64,000 nucleotides of DNA, from positions 1-64,000 of the forward strand of contig CAYULF010000022.1 in assembly GCA_964445695.1 (NCBI GenBank), written 5' to 3'. The stretch is from JAUIKM01 sp964445695 (GTDB lineage Bacteria > Bacteroidota > Ignavibacteria > Kapaibacteriales > UBA7675). Below, piece by piece: positions 17,086 to 26,556 of this stretch. Both the position numbers and the translations under genes were made by a program. The notes beneath the pieces are model-generated. The model was not told the origin of the DNA. It saw nothing but the letters and a program-made list of their open reading frames with translations, and did no database searches. Every line of letters begins with the position of its first letter. Positions within the stretch are counted from its first letter, which is position 1.

Positions 17086-18750
17086 CTAGGTCTGCAGCAC
17101 GCCTGCATTAAACGGCGGCACGGCGTCGTTGTGCGAAGCGCACGCGATGCCGCGCGATATAATTGCACGCGTATCCGGTGGAGCGATGATGCCGTCCACC
17201 CAGAGTCGTGCCGCGGCATAGGTCGGTGTGGTCTGGCTGTCGTAGCGCTCCTGGATCTCCGCGAGCATGGCGTTTTGCTCTTCGTCCGTCATGCTTTTGC
17301 CCTGCTTTTTAAGCGAGGCCGTGCGAATGGTCAGCAGAGTTTTGGATGCCTGCGCGCCGCCCATCACTGCAATTTTGGCTCCGGGCCAGGCAAAGATGAA
17401 ACGCGGATCGTAGGCCTTGCCGCACATGGCATAGTTGCCGGCGCCGTAGCTGTTGCCGATGATAAACGTGAATTTCGGCACTGTCGAGTTGGAAACCGCA
17501 TTTACCATTTTGGCGCCGTCTTTGATGATACCGCCCTGCTCGGCGCGTGTTCCGACCATGAAGCCGGTGACGTCCTGCAGGAAAACCAGCGGGATGTTGC
17601 GCTGGTTGCAATTCATGATAAAGCGCGCGGCTTTGTCGGCACTGTCGGAATAAATCACGCCGCCCACCTGGATCTCGCCGCGCGCATTGCGCAGGACGTC
17701 GCGATCGTTGGCGACGATGCCTACGGCCCACCCGTCGATGCGGGCATAACCACAGACAATTGTCTTGCCGTAATCCGCCTTGTATTCGTCGAATTCGGAC
17801 TTGTCGACCATACGCGCAATCAATTCGCGCATGTTGTAGGGTTTGGTGCGTTGCGCCGGCAGCAGGCCCCATAATTCTTCAGGATCGTAAGCGGGGAGGG
17901 CCGACTCGACGCGGTCAAACAGCTTTTTCTGTCCCTTGGCCGGGCCGAACTTGTCAACGAGGCTGCGAACGGTTTCGATGGCCTCATCGTCATTGGCACA
18001 TTTGTAGTCAACCACACCGCTGAGCGAGGTGTGCATCGTTGCACCGCCCAATTCCTCCGTCTCGGCTTTTTCGCCGATAGCGGCTTCAACAAGGGCCGGG
18101 GCGGCCAGAAAGAGGCTGCCCGTGCCGTCGACGATCAGCGCTTCATCGCTCATTATCGGCAGGTAAGCGCCGCCGGCAACACAGGGGCCCATAATGGCGG
18201 CAATCTGCGGAATGCCTTTTGACGACATAATGGCATTGTTGCGGAACTGCCGTCCAAAGTGCTCTTTGTCCGGAAAAATTTCGTCCTGCATGGGAAGGAA
18301 AACACCGGCGGAGTCGACCAGATAAATTATCGGCAGGTGATTTTCGATGCAGATCTCCTGCGCCCGCAGATTTTTCTTGGCCGTCATCGGGAACCAGGCC
18401 CCGGCTTTGACCGTCGCGTCATTGGCCACTACCATGACTTCGCGTCCCTGGACGATGCCGATGCCCGCGACTACGCCGGCGGAAGGCGCTCCACCGTATT
18501 CGCGGTACATGCCGTCGGCGGCGAACAAGCCGATTTCCAGGAAATAACTCTCGGGGTCGAGCAGGGCGCGAATGCGGTCGCGCGCCGTCATTTTGCCCTT
18601 GGCCTGATGCCTGGCGATGGACTTCTCACCGCCGCCTTCGCGGATTTTGGCGGCGCGGCCGGCGATCATGCGCCACTGCTCGCGGTTGGCGTCGACATTG
18701 GTGTTGTAGTTCAAATCGTCTTTGATTGGCGATCCGATTGGCCTTGACAT
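17086..18750 (-). CDS. Acyl-CoA carboxylase, carboxyltransferase (beta) subunit, methylcrotonyl/propionyl type
   Basis: The ATG at 18750 (554 residues) has AAGGGG upstream; a longer frame to 18918 is unlikely. Two crotonase-like carboxyltransferase domains are present. The N-half carries IVDSAGVFLPMQDEIFPDKEHFGRQF-like text, IAAIMGPCVAGGAYLPIMSDEA and GSLFLAAPALVEAA, and the C-half carries FLQDVTGFMVGTRAEQGGII, GNSYGAGNYAMCG and FAWPGAKIAVMGG. The LPMQDEIFPD and FGRQFRN segments are closer to methylcrotonyl-CoA carboxylase beta than to propionyl-CoA carboxylase. The enzyme transfers carboxyl from carboxybiotin to an acyl-CoA. No biotin carboxylase or carrier gene lies in the window. The divergent E1 gene next door favours a branched-chain (leucine) catabolic role, as inference. 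Confidence 0.9.
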   Translation of the reverse strand: MSRPIGSPIKDDLNYNTNVDANREQWRMIAGRAAKIREGGGEKSIARHQAKGKMTARDRIRALLDPESYFLEIGLFAADGMYREYGGAPSAGVVAGIGIVQGREVMVVANDATVKAGAWFPMTAKKNLRAQEICIENHLPIIYLVDSAGVFLPMQDEIFPDKEHFGRQFRNNAIMSSKGIPQIAAIMGPCVAGGAYLPIMSDEALIVDGTGSLFLAAPALVEAAIGEKAETEELGGATMHTSLSGVVDYKCANDDEAIETVRSLVDKFGPAKGQKKLFDRVESALPAYDPEELWGLLPAQRTKPYNMRELIARMVDKSEFDEYKADYGKTIVCGYARIDGWAVGIVANDRDVLRNARGEIQVGGVIYSDSADKAARFIMNCNQRNIPLVFLQDVTGFMVGTRAEQGGIIKDGAKMVNAVSNSTVPKFTFIIGNSYGAGNYAMCGKAYDPRFIFAWPGAKIAVMGGAQASKTLLTIRTASLKKQGKSMTDEEQNAMLAEIQERYDSQTTPTYAAARLWVDGIIAPPDTRAIISRGIACASHNDAVPPFNAGVLQT

Positions 18751-19141
18751 GCAAACCCCTTGCTCTTGACCCTTGGTTGTCTCTGCGTCGTACGGCAGAA
18801 ATGAAGCTCCGAATGTCGTACGCGGCGGAGAAACGGCGCAGTTTTGGAAACGATGTGCGGCCGCCCGGCGTACAGCCGCACAAAATACGAATTCCAAAGT
18901 GTTTTTCCCCGCCTTCACACGCCTGTCAGGTTCAACTCGTCGTCTGCTTCACATCGTATTTTTGCCGCATTTATCGTAATTTATCTGTTCTGTGGACTCG
19001 CATGCGGTGCGCCCGGCTGACCGCCTCATGGTCTCCGGCCGTCTGCAAAGCGCCGCCCGCGCGGCCTGCGCTCCGGGTCCCGGACTTTTGCTCGCAATTT
19101 CTATCGGAAACACATACACGTTTACACAAAGGGTAAGCTCT
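18751..19141. other. Divergent promoter region between carboxylase and E1 genes
   Basis: This 390-nt stretch separates two diverging metabolic genes and must hold both promoters. It contains an AT-rich patch near 18955-18985 but no clear regulator palindrome. The plus-strand frame is open from 18992 but lacks protein-like sequence before the ATG at 19142. Confidence 0.5.
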
Positions 19142-21358
19142 ATGGCCAAGGCGACCAGAACGAAGCGCACGGCAGCGGAAAACGCAGGCGACGCGACGAC
19201 GGAAGAAGCAAAACGCAGCAACGGCACCACCGCCAACTCTGATCAGTCCAAAGAGGCGACGGCAGCTTCGTCCGCCAACGGAGCGTCGGCAGACCACTCG
19301 GAATTCGGCGATCGAACCGGCCCGTTTGACACGACCGGATTTGACGACGAAACTATCATCGAATGGTATCGCCTGCTGCACCTGGGCCGTCGCCTGGACC
19401 AGAAAGCCGCGCTCTATCTGAAGATGGCCAAAGGCTGGTCCTACCACGCACCCTATGCCGGTCACGACGGCATCCAGCTGGCAATCGGCAAGATTTTCCG
19501 CTCCGGCAAGGATTTTCTCTTTCCTTATTATCGCGACATGCTTACCTGTTTGTCGGCGGGATTGACGGTCGAAGAGCTGATTCTCAACGGCCTGAGCAAG
19601 GACGGCGACGTTGCCGGCGGCGGCCGACATATGAGCAATCACTTTGCCAAGCCTGAAGTCGGCATTCAGAACGGCTCGTCATGTACGGGCAATCATTCGC
19701 TGCATGCGGTCGGTACCGGACGCGCCATCAGGAAATTGGGCGGCGACGAGTTTTCGATCTATTCCGGCGGTGAATCGGCCTGTTCCGAGGGCTATTTCTA
19801 CGAAGCCGTCAACGTGGCGACGCTCGAAAGACTCCCTGTGATTTTCACGATTCAGAACAACAAATTCGGCATCTCCGTGCCGGTGCGTGAACAGACCGCC
19901 AACACGCGCGTTTCCGACAACTTCCGCGGCTTCAGCAATCTGAAAATCATCAACTGCGACGGCCTCGATCCCTTCGCGTCCTTCCGCGCAATGCAGGAAG
20001 CACGCGACTACGTCCTGTCCGGCGCCGGCGCGGCCTTTGTCCACGCGGACTGCGACCGCATCGGTTCACACTCCAACTCCGACAACCACGAACTGTACCG
20101 CACGCAGGACGAGTTCGACGCGATGGCCAAGCGCGACACGCTGGCGCGCTACCGCAAGATGCTGATCGACCGTAAACTGTTGACAGAAAAAGAGATCGAA
20201 GAAATTGAAGAGCAGAACAAAGAGCTGATCTTTGCCGCGGCCGATGCGGCCGAAGCCGCGCCCGATCCCGCGCCTGAGTCGTGGAAACAGTTTATCGTGC
20301 CGGATTCGATTGTCGACTACAGCGATACGTCCGAGGCGAATTACAGCAACGATCCGAAGGGCGAACAGCTGACCCTGCGCGAAGCGATCAACGTCACGAT
20401 GAAGGAAGAATTTCGCCGCAATCCCAAGACATACCTTTGGGGGCAGGACGTTGCATCCGTCAACAAACAGGGAATTTTCAACGTGCCGAAAGGCATGCTT
20501 GACGAATTCGGCAACGAGCGCATTTTTAATGCTCCGATTGCCGAAGACTCGATTGTCGGAACGGCCAACGGTTTCTGCCGCTACGACGACGATATTCGCG
20601 TGGTGGTCGAAGGCGCCGAGTTTGCCGACTATTTCTGGCCGGCGATGGAACAGCTGATCGAGTGCACGCACGACTACTGGCGGACCAAAGGTCAGTTCTC
20701 GCCGAACATCACAATCCGTCTGGCCAGCGGCGGATATATCCAGGGCGGTCTGTATCACTCTCAGAACCTGGACGCGATTTTCTCGCACCTGCCGGGACTG
20801 CGGGTTGTGTGTCCCGCTTTTGCTTCCGACGCGGTCGGCCTGATGCGCAACTCGATCCGCTCGCGCGGCGTGACGCTCTATCTGGAGCCGAAAGCGCTGT
20901 ACAATTTCCGTCCGACTTCGGAATCGAAACCGGGCGACGACTACATCGTGCCGTTCGGTAAGGGCAAGATCCGCCGCGAGGGCAAGGACATCACGATCGT
21001 GACGTACGGCAATGCGGTGCACAAAGTCCTGCGCGCAATGAAAGAGATCGAAAAAGCCGGAATCGATGCGGAAGTGATCGACCTGCGTACGCTGCGTCCC
21101 TGGGATCAGCAAATGGTGTTTGAGTCGGTCAAAAAGACGAGCCGCGCGTTGGTGGCGCACGAGCACTACCTGACCGGCGGTATCGGCGGCGAAATTGCCG
21201 CGGCCATCAGCAGCGAGTGTTTCAGCTTCCTGGATGCGCCGGTGGGCCGGGTCGCGTCGAAAGATTGCCCGGTCGGTTTTGCGCAGAAGCTGGAAGGCGC
21301 GATCCTGCTGCAGGAAAAAGACGTGGTGGAAGCGGTTAAAGCGACGGCGAATTATTAA
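19142..21358 (+). CDS. 2-oxoacid dehydrogenase E1, fused alpha and beta subunits
   Basis: The ATG at 19142 gives 738 residues. A low-complexity Ala/Thr/Ser-rich tail (1-55) precedes the E1 alpha domain (about 60-400: LGRRLDQKAALYLKMAKGW, FPYYRDM, GGGRHMSNHF, NHSLHAVGTG) and the E1 beta domain (about 425-738: LREAINVTMKEEF, FNAPIAEDSIVGTANGF, VVEGAEFADYFWPA, LEPKALYNF, VIDLRTLRPWD, HEHYLTGGIGGEI). E1 decarboxylates a 2-oxo acid with thiamine diphosphate and passes the acyl group to E2. The fused type is frequent for branched-chain oxoacid enzymes in Bacteroidota. Odd: where the ThDP/Mg motif normally reads GDG, this protein has GES, though the NN at the motif end is intact. No E2 or E3 gene is nearby. 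Confidence 0.9.
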   Translation: MAKATRTKRTAAENAGDATTEEAKRSNGTTANSDQSKEATAASSANGASADHSEFGDRTGPFDTTGFDDETIIEWYRLLHLGRRLDQKAALYLKMAKGWSYHAPYAGHDGIQLAIGKIFRSGKDFLFPYYRDMLTCLSAGLTVEELILNGLSKDGDVAGGGRHMSNHFAKPEVGIQNGSSCTGNHSLHAVGTGRAIRKLGGDEFSIYSGGESACSEGYFYEAVNVATLERLPVIFTIQNNKFGISVPVREQTANTRVSDNFRGFSNLKIINCDGLDPFASFRAMQEARDYVLSGAGAAFVHADCDRIGSHSNSDNHELYRTQDEFDAMAKRDTLARYRKMLIDRKLLTEKEIEEIEEQNKELIFAAADAAEAAPDPAPESWKQFIVPDSIVDYSDTSEANYSNDPKGEQLTLREAINVTMKEEFRRNPKTYLWGQDVASVNKQGIFNVPKGMLDEFGNERIFNAPIAEDSIVGTANGFCRYDDDIRVVVEGAEFADYFWPAMEQLIECTHDYWRTKGQFSPNITIRLASGGYIQGGLYHSQNLDAIFSHLPGLRVVCPAFASDAVGLMRNSIRSRGVTLYLEPKALYNFRPTSESKPGDDYIVPFGKGKIRREGKDITIVTYGNAVHKVLRAMKEIEKAGIDAEVIDLRTLRPWDQQMVFESVKKTSRALVAHEHYLTGGIGGEIAAAISSECFSFLDAPVGRVASKDCPVGFAQKLEGAILLQEKDVVEAVKATANY

Positions 21359-21424
21359 GCGTCGGCAGATTGTCTGTCGGTCTCGGCGACGGACTGCTCA
21401 CCGAACCGCCTGAAAATCAACAAC

Positions 21425-21460
21425 AAAAAACCCGCCTGTTCAAAGCAGAGCGGGTTTTTT
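21425..21460 (+). terminator. Terminator after the E1 gene
   Basis: A run of A is followed by ACCCGC, a loop and GCGGGT, then a run of T. It lies 66 nt after the E1 stop and also faces the end of the minus-strand coiled-coil gene, so it may serve both. Confidence 0.85.
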
Positions 21461-21511
21461 CATTTGTAGTTCGAAGGTTAACAAGAGCGGATTTAAAAGC
21501 TCTGGTCAGGA

Positions 21512-22378
21512 TCAGAAATATGCGGCAATGATGGCGCTTAGAATGATGGCGCCCAGGCCGCAGCCCACAGCCAGAAATTGCAGAGTGCTGACGCGGGTTT
21601 GCAGTGTGCCCAGGCGTCGACGGAGTTCGTTGTTTTCGTTGGCAAGCGTTTGTATACGACTGCCGTGATCGGCGTCGGAGCTGTGTTCGGGGAGTTCGAC
21701 GGCCATGATCATTTTTTCGACTTCGCGGCGGGCGGAGCCGATTTTGCGCTCCATCTCATCGTTGGCCTCATCGATCATGACTTCGACGATTTTGGTGGTT
21801 TCGTCGACGATGTATTTGGTTTCGGTGACCTTGCTTTTGAATTCGTCAATGTCGTTTTGAATCATCTTGGTTTCGCGGCGGTGTTTGTCCAGCAGGTTGA
21901 TCTGGCGCTGGTCAAGGCGGTGCAATTCCTCGCGCAGCTGCTGCACCTGGAGCGCGATTTTTTTCTCGAGGTCGAGGAAGCCGTCGCCGACGAGTTGATT
22001 GATCCTCTGTTCGCTGGTTTTGAGGAGTTTGTCGATTTCGCTGCGGCGAGCATTGATATCGCGGTTGGCATTCAGGATGGCGTCGCGCGTTTTTTCGATA
22101 TTGCTGAGCTCGGCGTGAATGCGCTCGATATCGCCCGATTTTTCGCGGATGGTTTGCAGCGTTGTTTCGGTGGTTTCCTCAACCCGGCGGAGTGTGGTAC
22201 TGTTTGCCTCGGACAGGCTGCCGAACTCGGCGCGAAGTTCCTCGCCGAGGCGCGTCATGGCGTCGGCGCGTTGTTCGAGCTGTTCCATCAGACGGCAGTA
22301 GTCGTGGGCCTGCTTGCGAATGGTATCGAACAGACCGGCGACTTCGGCGCTGATGGCGTTGGATTCTAGTTTCGACAT
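21512..22378 (-). CDS. Long coiled-coil protein with C-terminal membrane anchor
   Basis: The protein has 288 residues. No family was recognised. Residues about 15-260 are almost wholly charged heptad-like helix (for example EQLEQRADAMTRLGEELRAE, KTSEQRINQLVG, LEKKIALQVQQLREELHRLD), predicting an extended coiled coil. The last 25 residues are one hydrophobic segment (FLAVGCGLGAIILSAIIAAYF), so it is probably tail-anchored in the inner membrane with the coil in the cytoplasm. The start overlaps the end of the upstream gene by 13 nt, indicating translational coupling and a joint function. It resembles membrane-bound tethers or methyl-accepting-like coils only in general shape. No signalling or catalytic motif is visible. 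Confidence 0.7.
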   Translation of the reverse strand: MSKLESNAISAEVAGLFDTIRKQAHDYCRLMEQLEQRADAMTRLGEELRAEFGSLSEANSTTLRRVEETTETTLQTIREKSGDIERIHAELSNIEKTRDAILNANRDINARRSEIDKLLKTSEQRINQLVGDGFLDLEKKIALQVQQLREELHRLDQRQINLLDKHRRETKMIQNDIDEFKSKVTETKYIVDETTKIVEVMIDEANDEMERKIGSARREVEKMIMAVELPEHSSDADHGSRIQTLANENNELRRRLGTLQTRVSTLQFLAVGCGLGAIILSAIIAAYF

Positions 22379-22647
22379 GGCTTCGTGTATTCCAGGAAAT
22401 AGCTTAGGCTGGAACAGAGTTTTTCCAGGAGGTAGTCTTCCACGGCCGGCACAATGCCGGGGGATTTGCGAAACATCGTGTCGAGCATTTCCTCGCGGAA
22501 CGCGGCGTCGCTTTCGTACTTGGTTTGCAGGTATTCGCGCAGGAAGGTATCCAGTTCGCCGACTTCGGCCAACTCGTCGTAGATCGTGCGCCCGGCGTAG
22601 GCCGGACGGTTCGTCGGACTGTCGTTATGTGTCGTCTGATCGCTCAT
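22366..22647 (-). CDS. Small acidic protein coupled to the coiled-coil gene
   Basis: The protein has 93 residues and is not recognised. The N-terminal 20 are polar; the remainder is predicted helical (IYDELAEVGELDTFLREYLQ, FREEMLDTMFRKSPGIVPAVEDYLLEKL), with no membrane segment. Its stop overlaps the start of the 22378 gene by 13 nt, so both are made from one message and may bind each other. It is divergent from the relA/spoT gene, with a 235-nt spacer. Confidence 0.65.
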   Translation of the reverse strand: MSDQTTHNDSPTNRPAYAGRTIYDELAEVGELDTFLREYLQTKYESDAAFREEMLDTMFRKSPGIVPAVEDYLLEKLCSSLSYFLEYTKPCRN

Positions 22648-22882
22648 GGCTGCTTTTCAGCGGAACATTACAACGAATATGAGCTAATTTTCGCACAAAA
22701 GGAAGCACTTTAGGGCGCGGCAGCCGCAAGATCGGGAGGAAATTTCGGGCAAAATGCGGCGGCGCTCCAAACGTCGGCATATGCTGGGCCGGGTTGCAAA
22801 GCGGGCAGGAATGCGGCGTGCGAACGGTTTTGAGGTCGATACATCTTGATTTTAGCACGGAAATTGGTGAGATTTGGCCGCT

Positions 22883-25129
22883 ATGAGCGTGACGGAACAC
22901 ATAAGTGAACATGCAGCCGCCGACCAGGATGCGGACATCAGCAGGCATCGCGAGGAATTGCTGGAAGCCTGCCGGCGCAATCTGCGCCACGTCGACGAAG
23001 CGATGATCGGCAAGGCCTTTGATTTTTGTGTTCAGGCGCACGGGAAAGATTTGCGCGCCTCGGGCGAGGCATATTACACCCACCCGATTCAGGTGGCCAA
23101 AATCGTGGCGACGGAGCTGCCGCTGGACGACGTGTCGGTGGCGGCCGCGCTGCTGCACGACGTGGTGGAAGACACGGAATTCAGCCAGAACGACATCCGT
23201 CAGGAATTCGGCGAGGAAGTGGCGAATATTGTGGACGGCGCCACAAAAATCACGGACGTTTTCAAGAGCCACGAAATCACCAAGGCGGCCAGCTACCGCA
23301 AGCTGCTGATTTCACTCATTAACGATGTGCGCGTCATCTTGGTCAAGTTTGCCGACCGCCTGCACAACATGCGCACGCTGCAGTATTTAAAGCCTGAGAA
23401 ACAGAAGCGCCTGGCGCGCGAAACTTTAACAATTTATGCGCCGCTGGCGCATCGCTTTGGTCTTGGTTCAATTAAATGGGAGCTGGAGGACCTGGCGTTT
23501 AAGTACACCAACCGCCCGGCCTACGACGAGATCAAAAATTCACTGAATATTAAACGGCAGGAGCGCGAAAACTACATCCGCTCTTTTTCGGAGCCGATTG
23601 AAGCACAGCTGCGCGAGGCGGGATTCAAGTTTGAGGTTGGGGGCCGCGCCAAACACATATTCTCGATTTACAACAAACTTGTTAACCGCGGTAAAACAAT
23701 TGAGGAGATCTACGACCTCTTTGCCGTGCGCATTATTCTGGACACCCCAAAACCGAACGATTGTTTTACGGTTTACGGGATTGTCTCCGATATTTACACA
23801 CCGGTGCCTGAGCGCTTCAAGAATTACATTTCCGTGCCGAAGAAAAACGGCTACCAATCGCTGCACACCACGGTGATCGGGCCGCAGGGGCGCAAAGTTG
23901 AAGTGCAGATCCGCACCCGCACAATGCACGAGGTGGCTGAAAAAGGTGTTGCGGCGCACTTCCGCTACAAGGAAATCAGCGGCAACAGTTACATTGAGGA
24001 CGCGGAGCTGGAAGAGTGGGTACACTGGGTGCGCGACGTGTTCGACAGCGCGGGCGATGAGGCTCCCGAGCAGGTCGTTGAGTCGTTTAAGTTAAACCTG
24101 TACCAGAACGAGATTTATCTTTTTACTCCCAAGGGCGAGCTGCGCATTCTGCCGCAGAAAGCGACGCCCGTTGACTTTGCGTACGCAATTCACACCAAGG
24201 TGGGGCATCACTGCATCGGCGCAAAAGTTAACCAGAAAATTGTGCCGCTGGATTACGAGCTGCACAGCGGCGACCAGGTGGAGATAATTACTTCCAAAAA
24301 CCAGCGCCCCAACAAGGACTGGGAAAAGTTTGCGATCACACACAAAGCCAAGTCGAATATTCGCAAGTTCTTCAAGGAAGAACGTCGCACGCAAATTGCC
24401 GACGCCCGCGAACTGTGGGCGCGCCGCATGCGCAAGTTGAAAGTGCATATTAACGACGATGAGCTGGAGAAGATCGTTCGGCAGATTCGCTACATGAACA
24501 AAGCCGAGTTCTTTTTTGCACTTGGCTCGGGCAAGTTGACGATGGAGGCGGCGGAAGCTGCGGTGATGGAGCGCTGGAACAAAGCCGGCGGCGCCAGACG
24601 GCCGGAGGCACAGCAGGACGACACTGCGCAGCAGGACGCAATCACGTTTGATAAATTTAAGCACACCGCGCGCACGGAAGCCGACGGTGTTTACATGGTC
24701 GGATCTGATGCGCCGCTTAAATACTCATATGCGCGCTGCTGCAATCCCGTGCCGGGCGACGACATTACAGGCGTTGTGACTGTGGGCGGCGGTGTCAAGA
24801 TACACCGCACGACCTGCAAAAACATCGTTTCAATGCAGGAATCGCTTAAACCGCGTCTGGTCGACGTGCGCTGGTCGTCGCGTCAGGCCAAGAGTTTTAT
24901 GGCTGCGATCAAGGTGACGGGTGAAGACCGCCCGGCAATGTTAAACGACTTGACGAGTGCTATTCTTTCCTGCGATCACACCAATATCCGCAGTGTTAAC
25001 ATCGACTCCTACGACTCGCTGTTTGAGGGCGTTATCACCGTGCATGTGATGGATGTTAACCGGGTGGAGGAGATCTTCAAGGTTCTGCGCACTGTTAAAG
25101 GCGTCAAGACTGTTTCGCGTTTTGAGGGC
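22883..25129 (+). CDS. RelA/SpoT (p)ppGpp synthetase/hydrolase
   Basis: The ATG at 22883 gives 749 residues, the usual length for a long RSH. Domain order is HD hydrolase (about 30-200: YTHPIQVAKIV, ALLHDVVEDTEF, KFADRLHNMRTL), synthetase (about 245-360: YDLFAVRII, KNYISVPKKNGYQSLHTTV, EVQIRTRTMHEVAEKGVAAHF), TGS (about 405-465: IYLFTPKGELRILP), a linker with conserved CCNPVPGDDI, and a C-terminal ACT domain. Hydrolase motifs (HD) and synthetase motifs (EVQIRT) are both intact, so both activities are likely. It controls the stringent response by making and degrading (p)ppGpp in the cytoplasm. It is the only stress-signalling gene in the window. Confidence 0.95.
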
Positions 25130-25475
25130 TGAGCGGATTGACATGGGCGGCTGTTTGACAGACTTTTGATTCGCTTGTTTCCGGCCTGAGTCGCGGCGCT
25201 GTCGCTTTGCCGCTCTTCTGACTTTCTTGTTAGTTAACGAGTTTCCGGTTTGAAGACCTTGCGTTGCGTCAGGTCCATCGTCGCTGTGGTTTGAGCTGGT
25301 GTAGCCGGGCTCAGAGTCTTGCAGTTAAACAGCCCAATCAAGGCGTTGAGTTAGGCTCTGTATGCTTGTTGGAGCAAAGCGCACAAAAGTTACAGCCGCA
25401 AAAAATCAAGCGGGCGTCAGGAGTGTTGAAGCGCGGTCGGATGTCGCCCGAAGGGGAAGGGCGTCGTTAATATTC
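25130..25475. other. Spacer between convergent relA/spoT and DUF4097 genes
   Basis: The 340-nt spacer holds one hairpin-plus-tail repeat (25193-25240). No gene or clear T-run terminator is visible. Confidence 0.5.
25193..25240 (+). repeat. Hairpin-plus-tail intergenic repeat, member 2
   Basis: GCGGC/GCCGC hairpin, then CTTCTGACTTTCTTGTTAG. It lies 64 nt after the relA/spoT stop. The tail matches members at 47069, 50268 and 57661. Confidence 0.45.
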
Positions 25476-26438
25476 TCAGCGCCGCTGACGTTCGATGTTG
25501 ATGCTGCCGCTTATAGTTTTGGCCTGGATCATCGTGCCGCCGCCGTTGAGGATGCCGTAAACGTGGCGGCGTTTGATGTTGCCGTTGAATCCCTCGCGCG
25601 CATCCATGGAAATTCGGCCGTCATTGGTGATTGCGTCGAGATTGCCCGCGACCGTGGGAGAGAGGAAAATGTCGATATCGCCACTGTCGGCGTTTAACTC
25701 TATGCCCTGGTTTTTACCGGACAGGTTGACCTCAATGTCGCCTTCGCGGCTGTTGGCGTTGACCTGGGCCTTGGCGTTTGAGAGTTTGATGTCCCCGGTG
25801 TTGGACGCCATGCTGATGACGCCGAAGGCGTCGACGATATCAATGTCGCCTGTGTTGCTGATCAGTGTGATTGAGCCGGTGACATTATTGACTTTTATGT
25901 CGCCGCCGGAAGAGTTTGCCGCCAGTTCGCCGGTGAGGTGTTTGCCGATGATTTTGCCGGCGAGTGTCTCAAGCTTGATCATGCCGCTGAGGTTGCGCAC
26001 CACTATTCGGCCTTCGCGTGTTTTGGCGGTCACACTGAACTCACGTGGCACCAGAAGTTTGAAGCTGGCCCCAAAGCTCCACCAGCCCCACTGCAGATTC
26101 AGTTTGCGCGCCTTGCGTGTACCTTTGACGTGAATGATTGGCCCCGACTTGCTCATCGACAATGCAAAACGGCCAATTTCATCCTGGTTGCCCGTCAGCT
26201 CAACGACCAGTTCAACCTGGTTGCGGTCCCAGCTGTCGACCGTGACGTCGCCGAAATCGGTGTCGAGGACGATGAACTCACCGGCGCCGACCTCATAGGT
26301 TCGCTTGATAGTGTTGGTTGCGGGAGCAGAAAACGCGGCGATTGTCTCCGAACGCAGCGTGTCGACTTCCTGAGCGGAAGCCGGTGCGGCAAACAGAGCC
26401 AGATTGACAAACAGACCTACAAGAAGAAATACTGTCAT
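25476..26438 (-). CDS. DUF4097-type beta-helical secreted protein
   Basis: The ATG at 26438 gives 320 residues; the frame is open for 164 codons more, but that extension lies antisense over the next gene and is not protein-like. A signal peptide (VFLLVGLFVNLALFAAPASAQ) is followed by a ladder of short repeats with the pattern GDI-x-hydrophobic (SSGGDIKVNNVTG, SNTGDIDIVDAFG, SNTGDIKLSNAKA, SREGDIEVNLSG, ADSGDIDIFLSP), the hallmark of DUF4097, a right-handed beta-helix family found widely in Bacteria, often in predicted regulatory loci with anti-sigma genes. It is probably periplasmic or surface-bound. The role is unknown. Confidence 0.8.
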   Translation of the reverse strand: MTVFLLVGLFVNLALFAAPASAQEVDTLRSETIAAFSAPATNTIKRTYEVGAGEFIVLDTDFGDVTVDSWDRNQVELVVELTGNQDEIGRFALSMSKSGPIIHVKGTRKARKLNLQWGWWSFGASFKLLVPREFSVTAKTREGRIVVRNLSGMIKLETLAGKIIGKHLTGELAANSSGGDIKVNNVTGSITLISNTGDIDIVDAFGVISMASNTGDIKLSNAKAQVNANSREGDIEVNLSGKNQGIELNADSGDIDIFLSPTVAGNLDAITNDGRISMDAREGFNGNIKRRHVYGILNGGGTMIQAKTISGSINIERQRR

Positions 26439-26556
26439 GGATGTCTTGTCATGCGCGATTACAGATGCGGACCGCGGTGAAACACCGGGACCACGGCTCG
26501 ACCGCAAAGCTACGCAGTCGTGCGGACACGGTTGCAAAATTTTTCGACGGCCGAAC

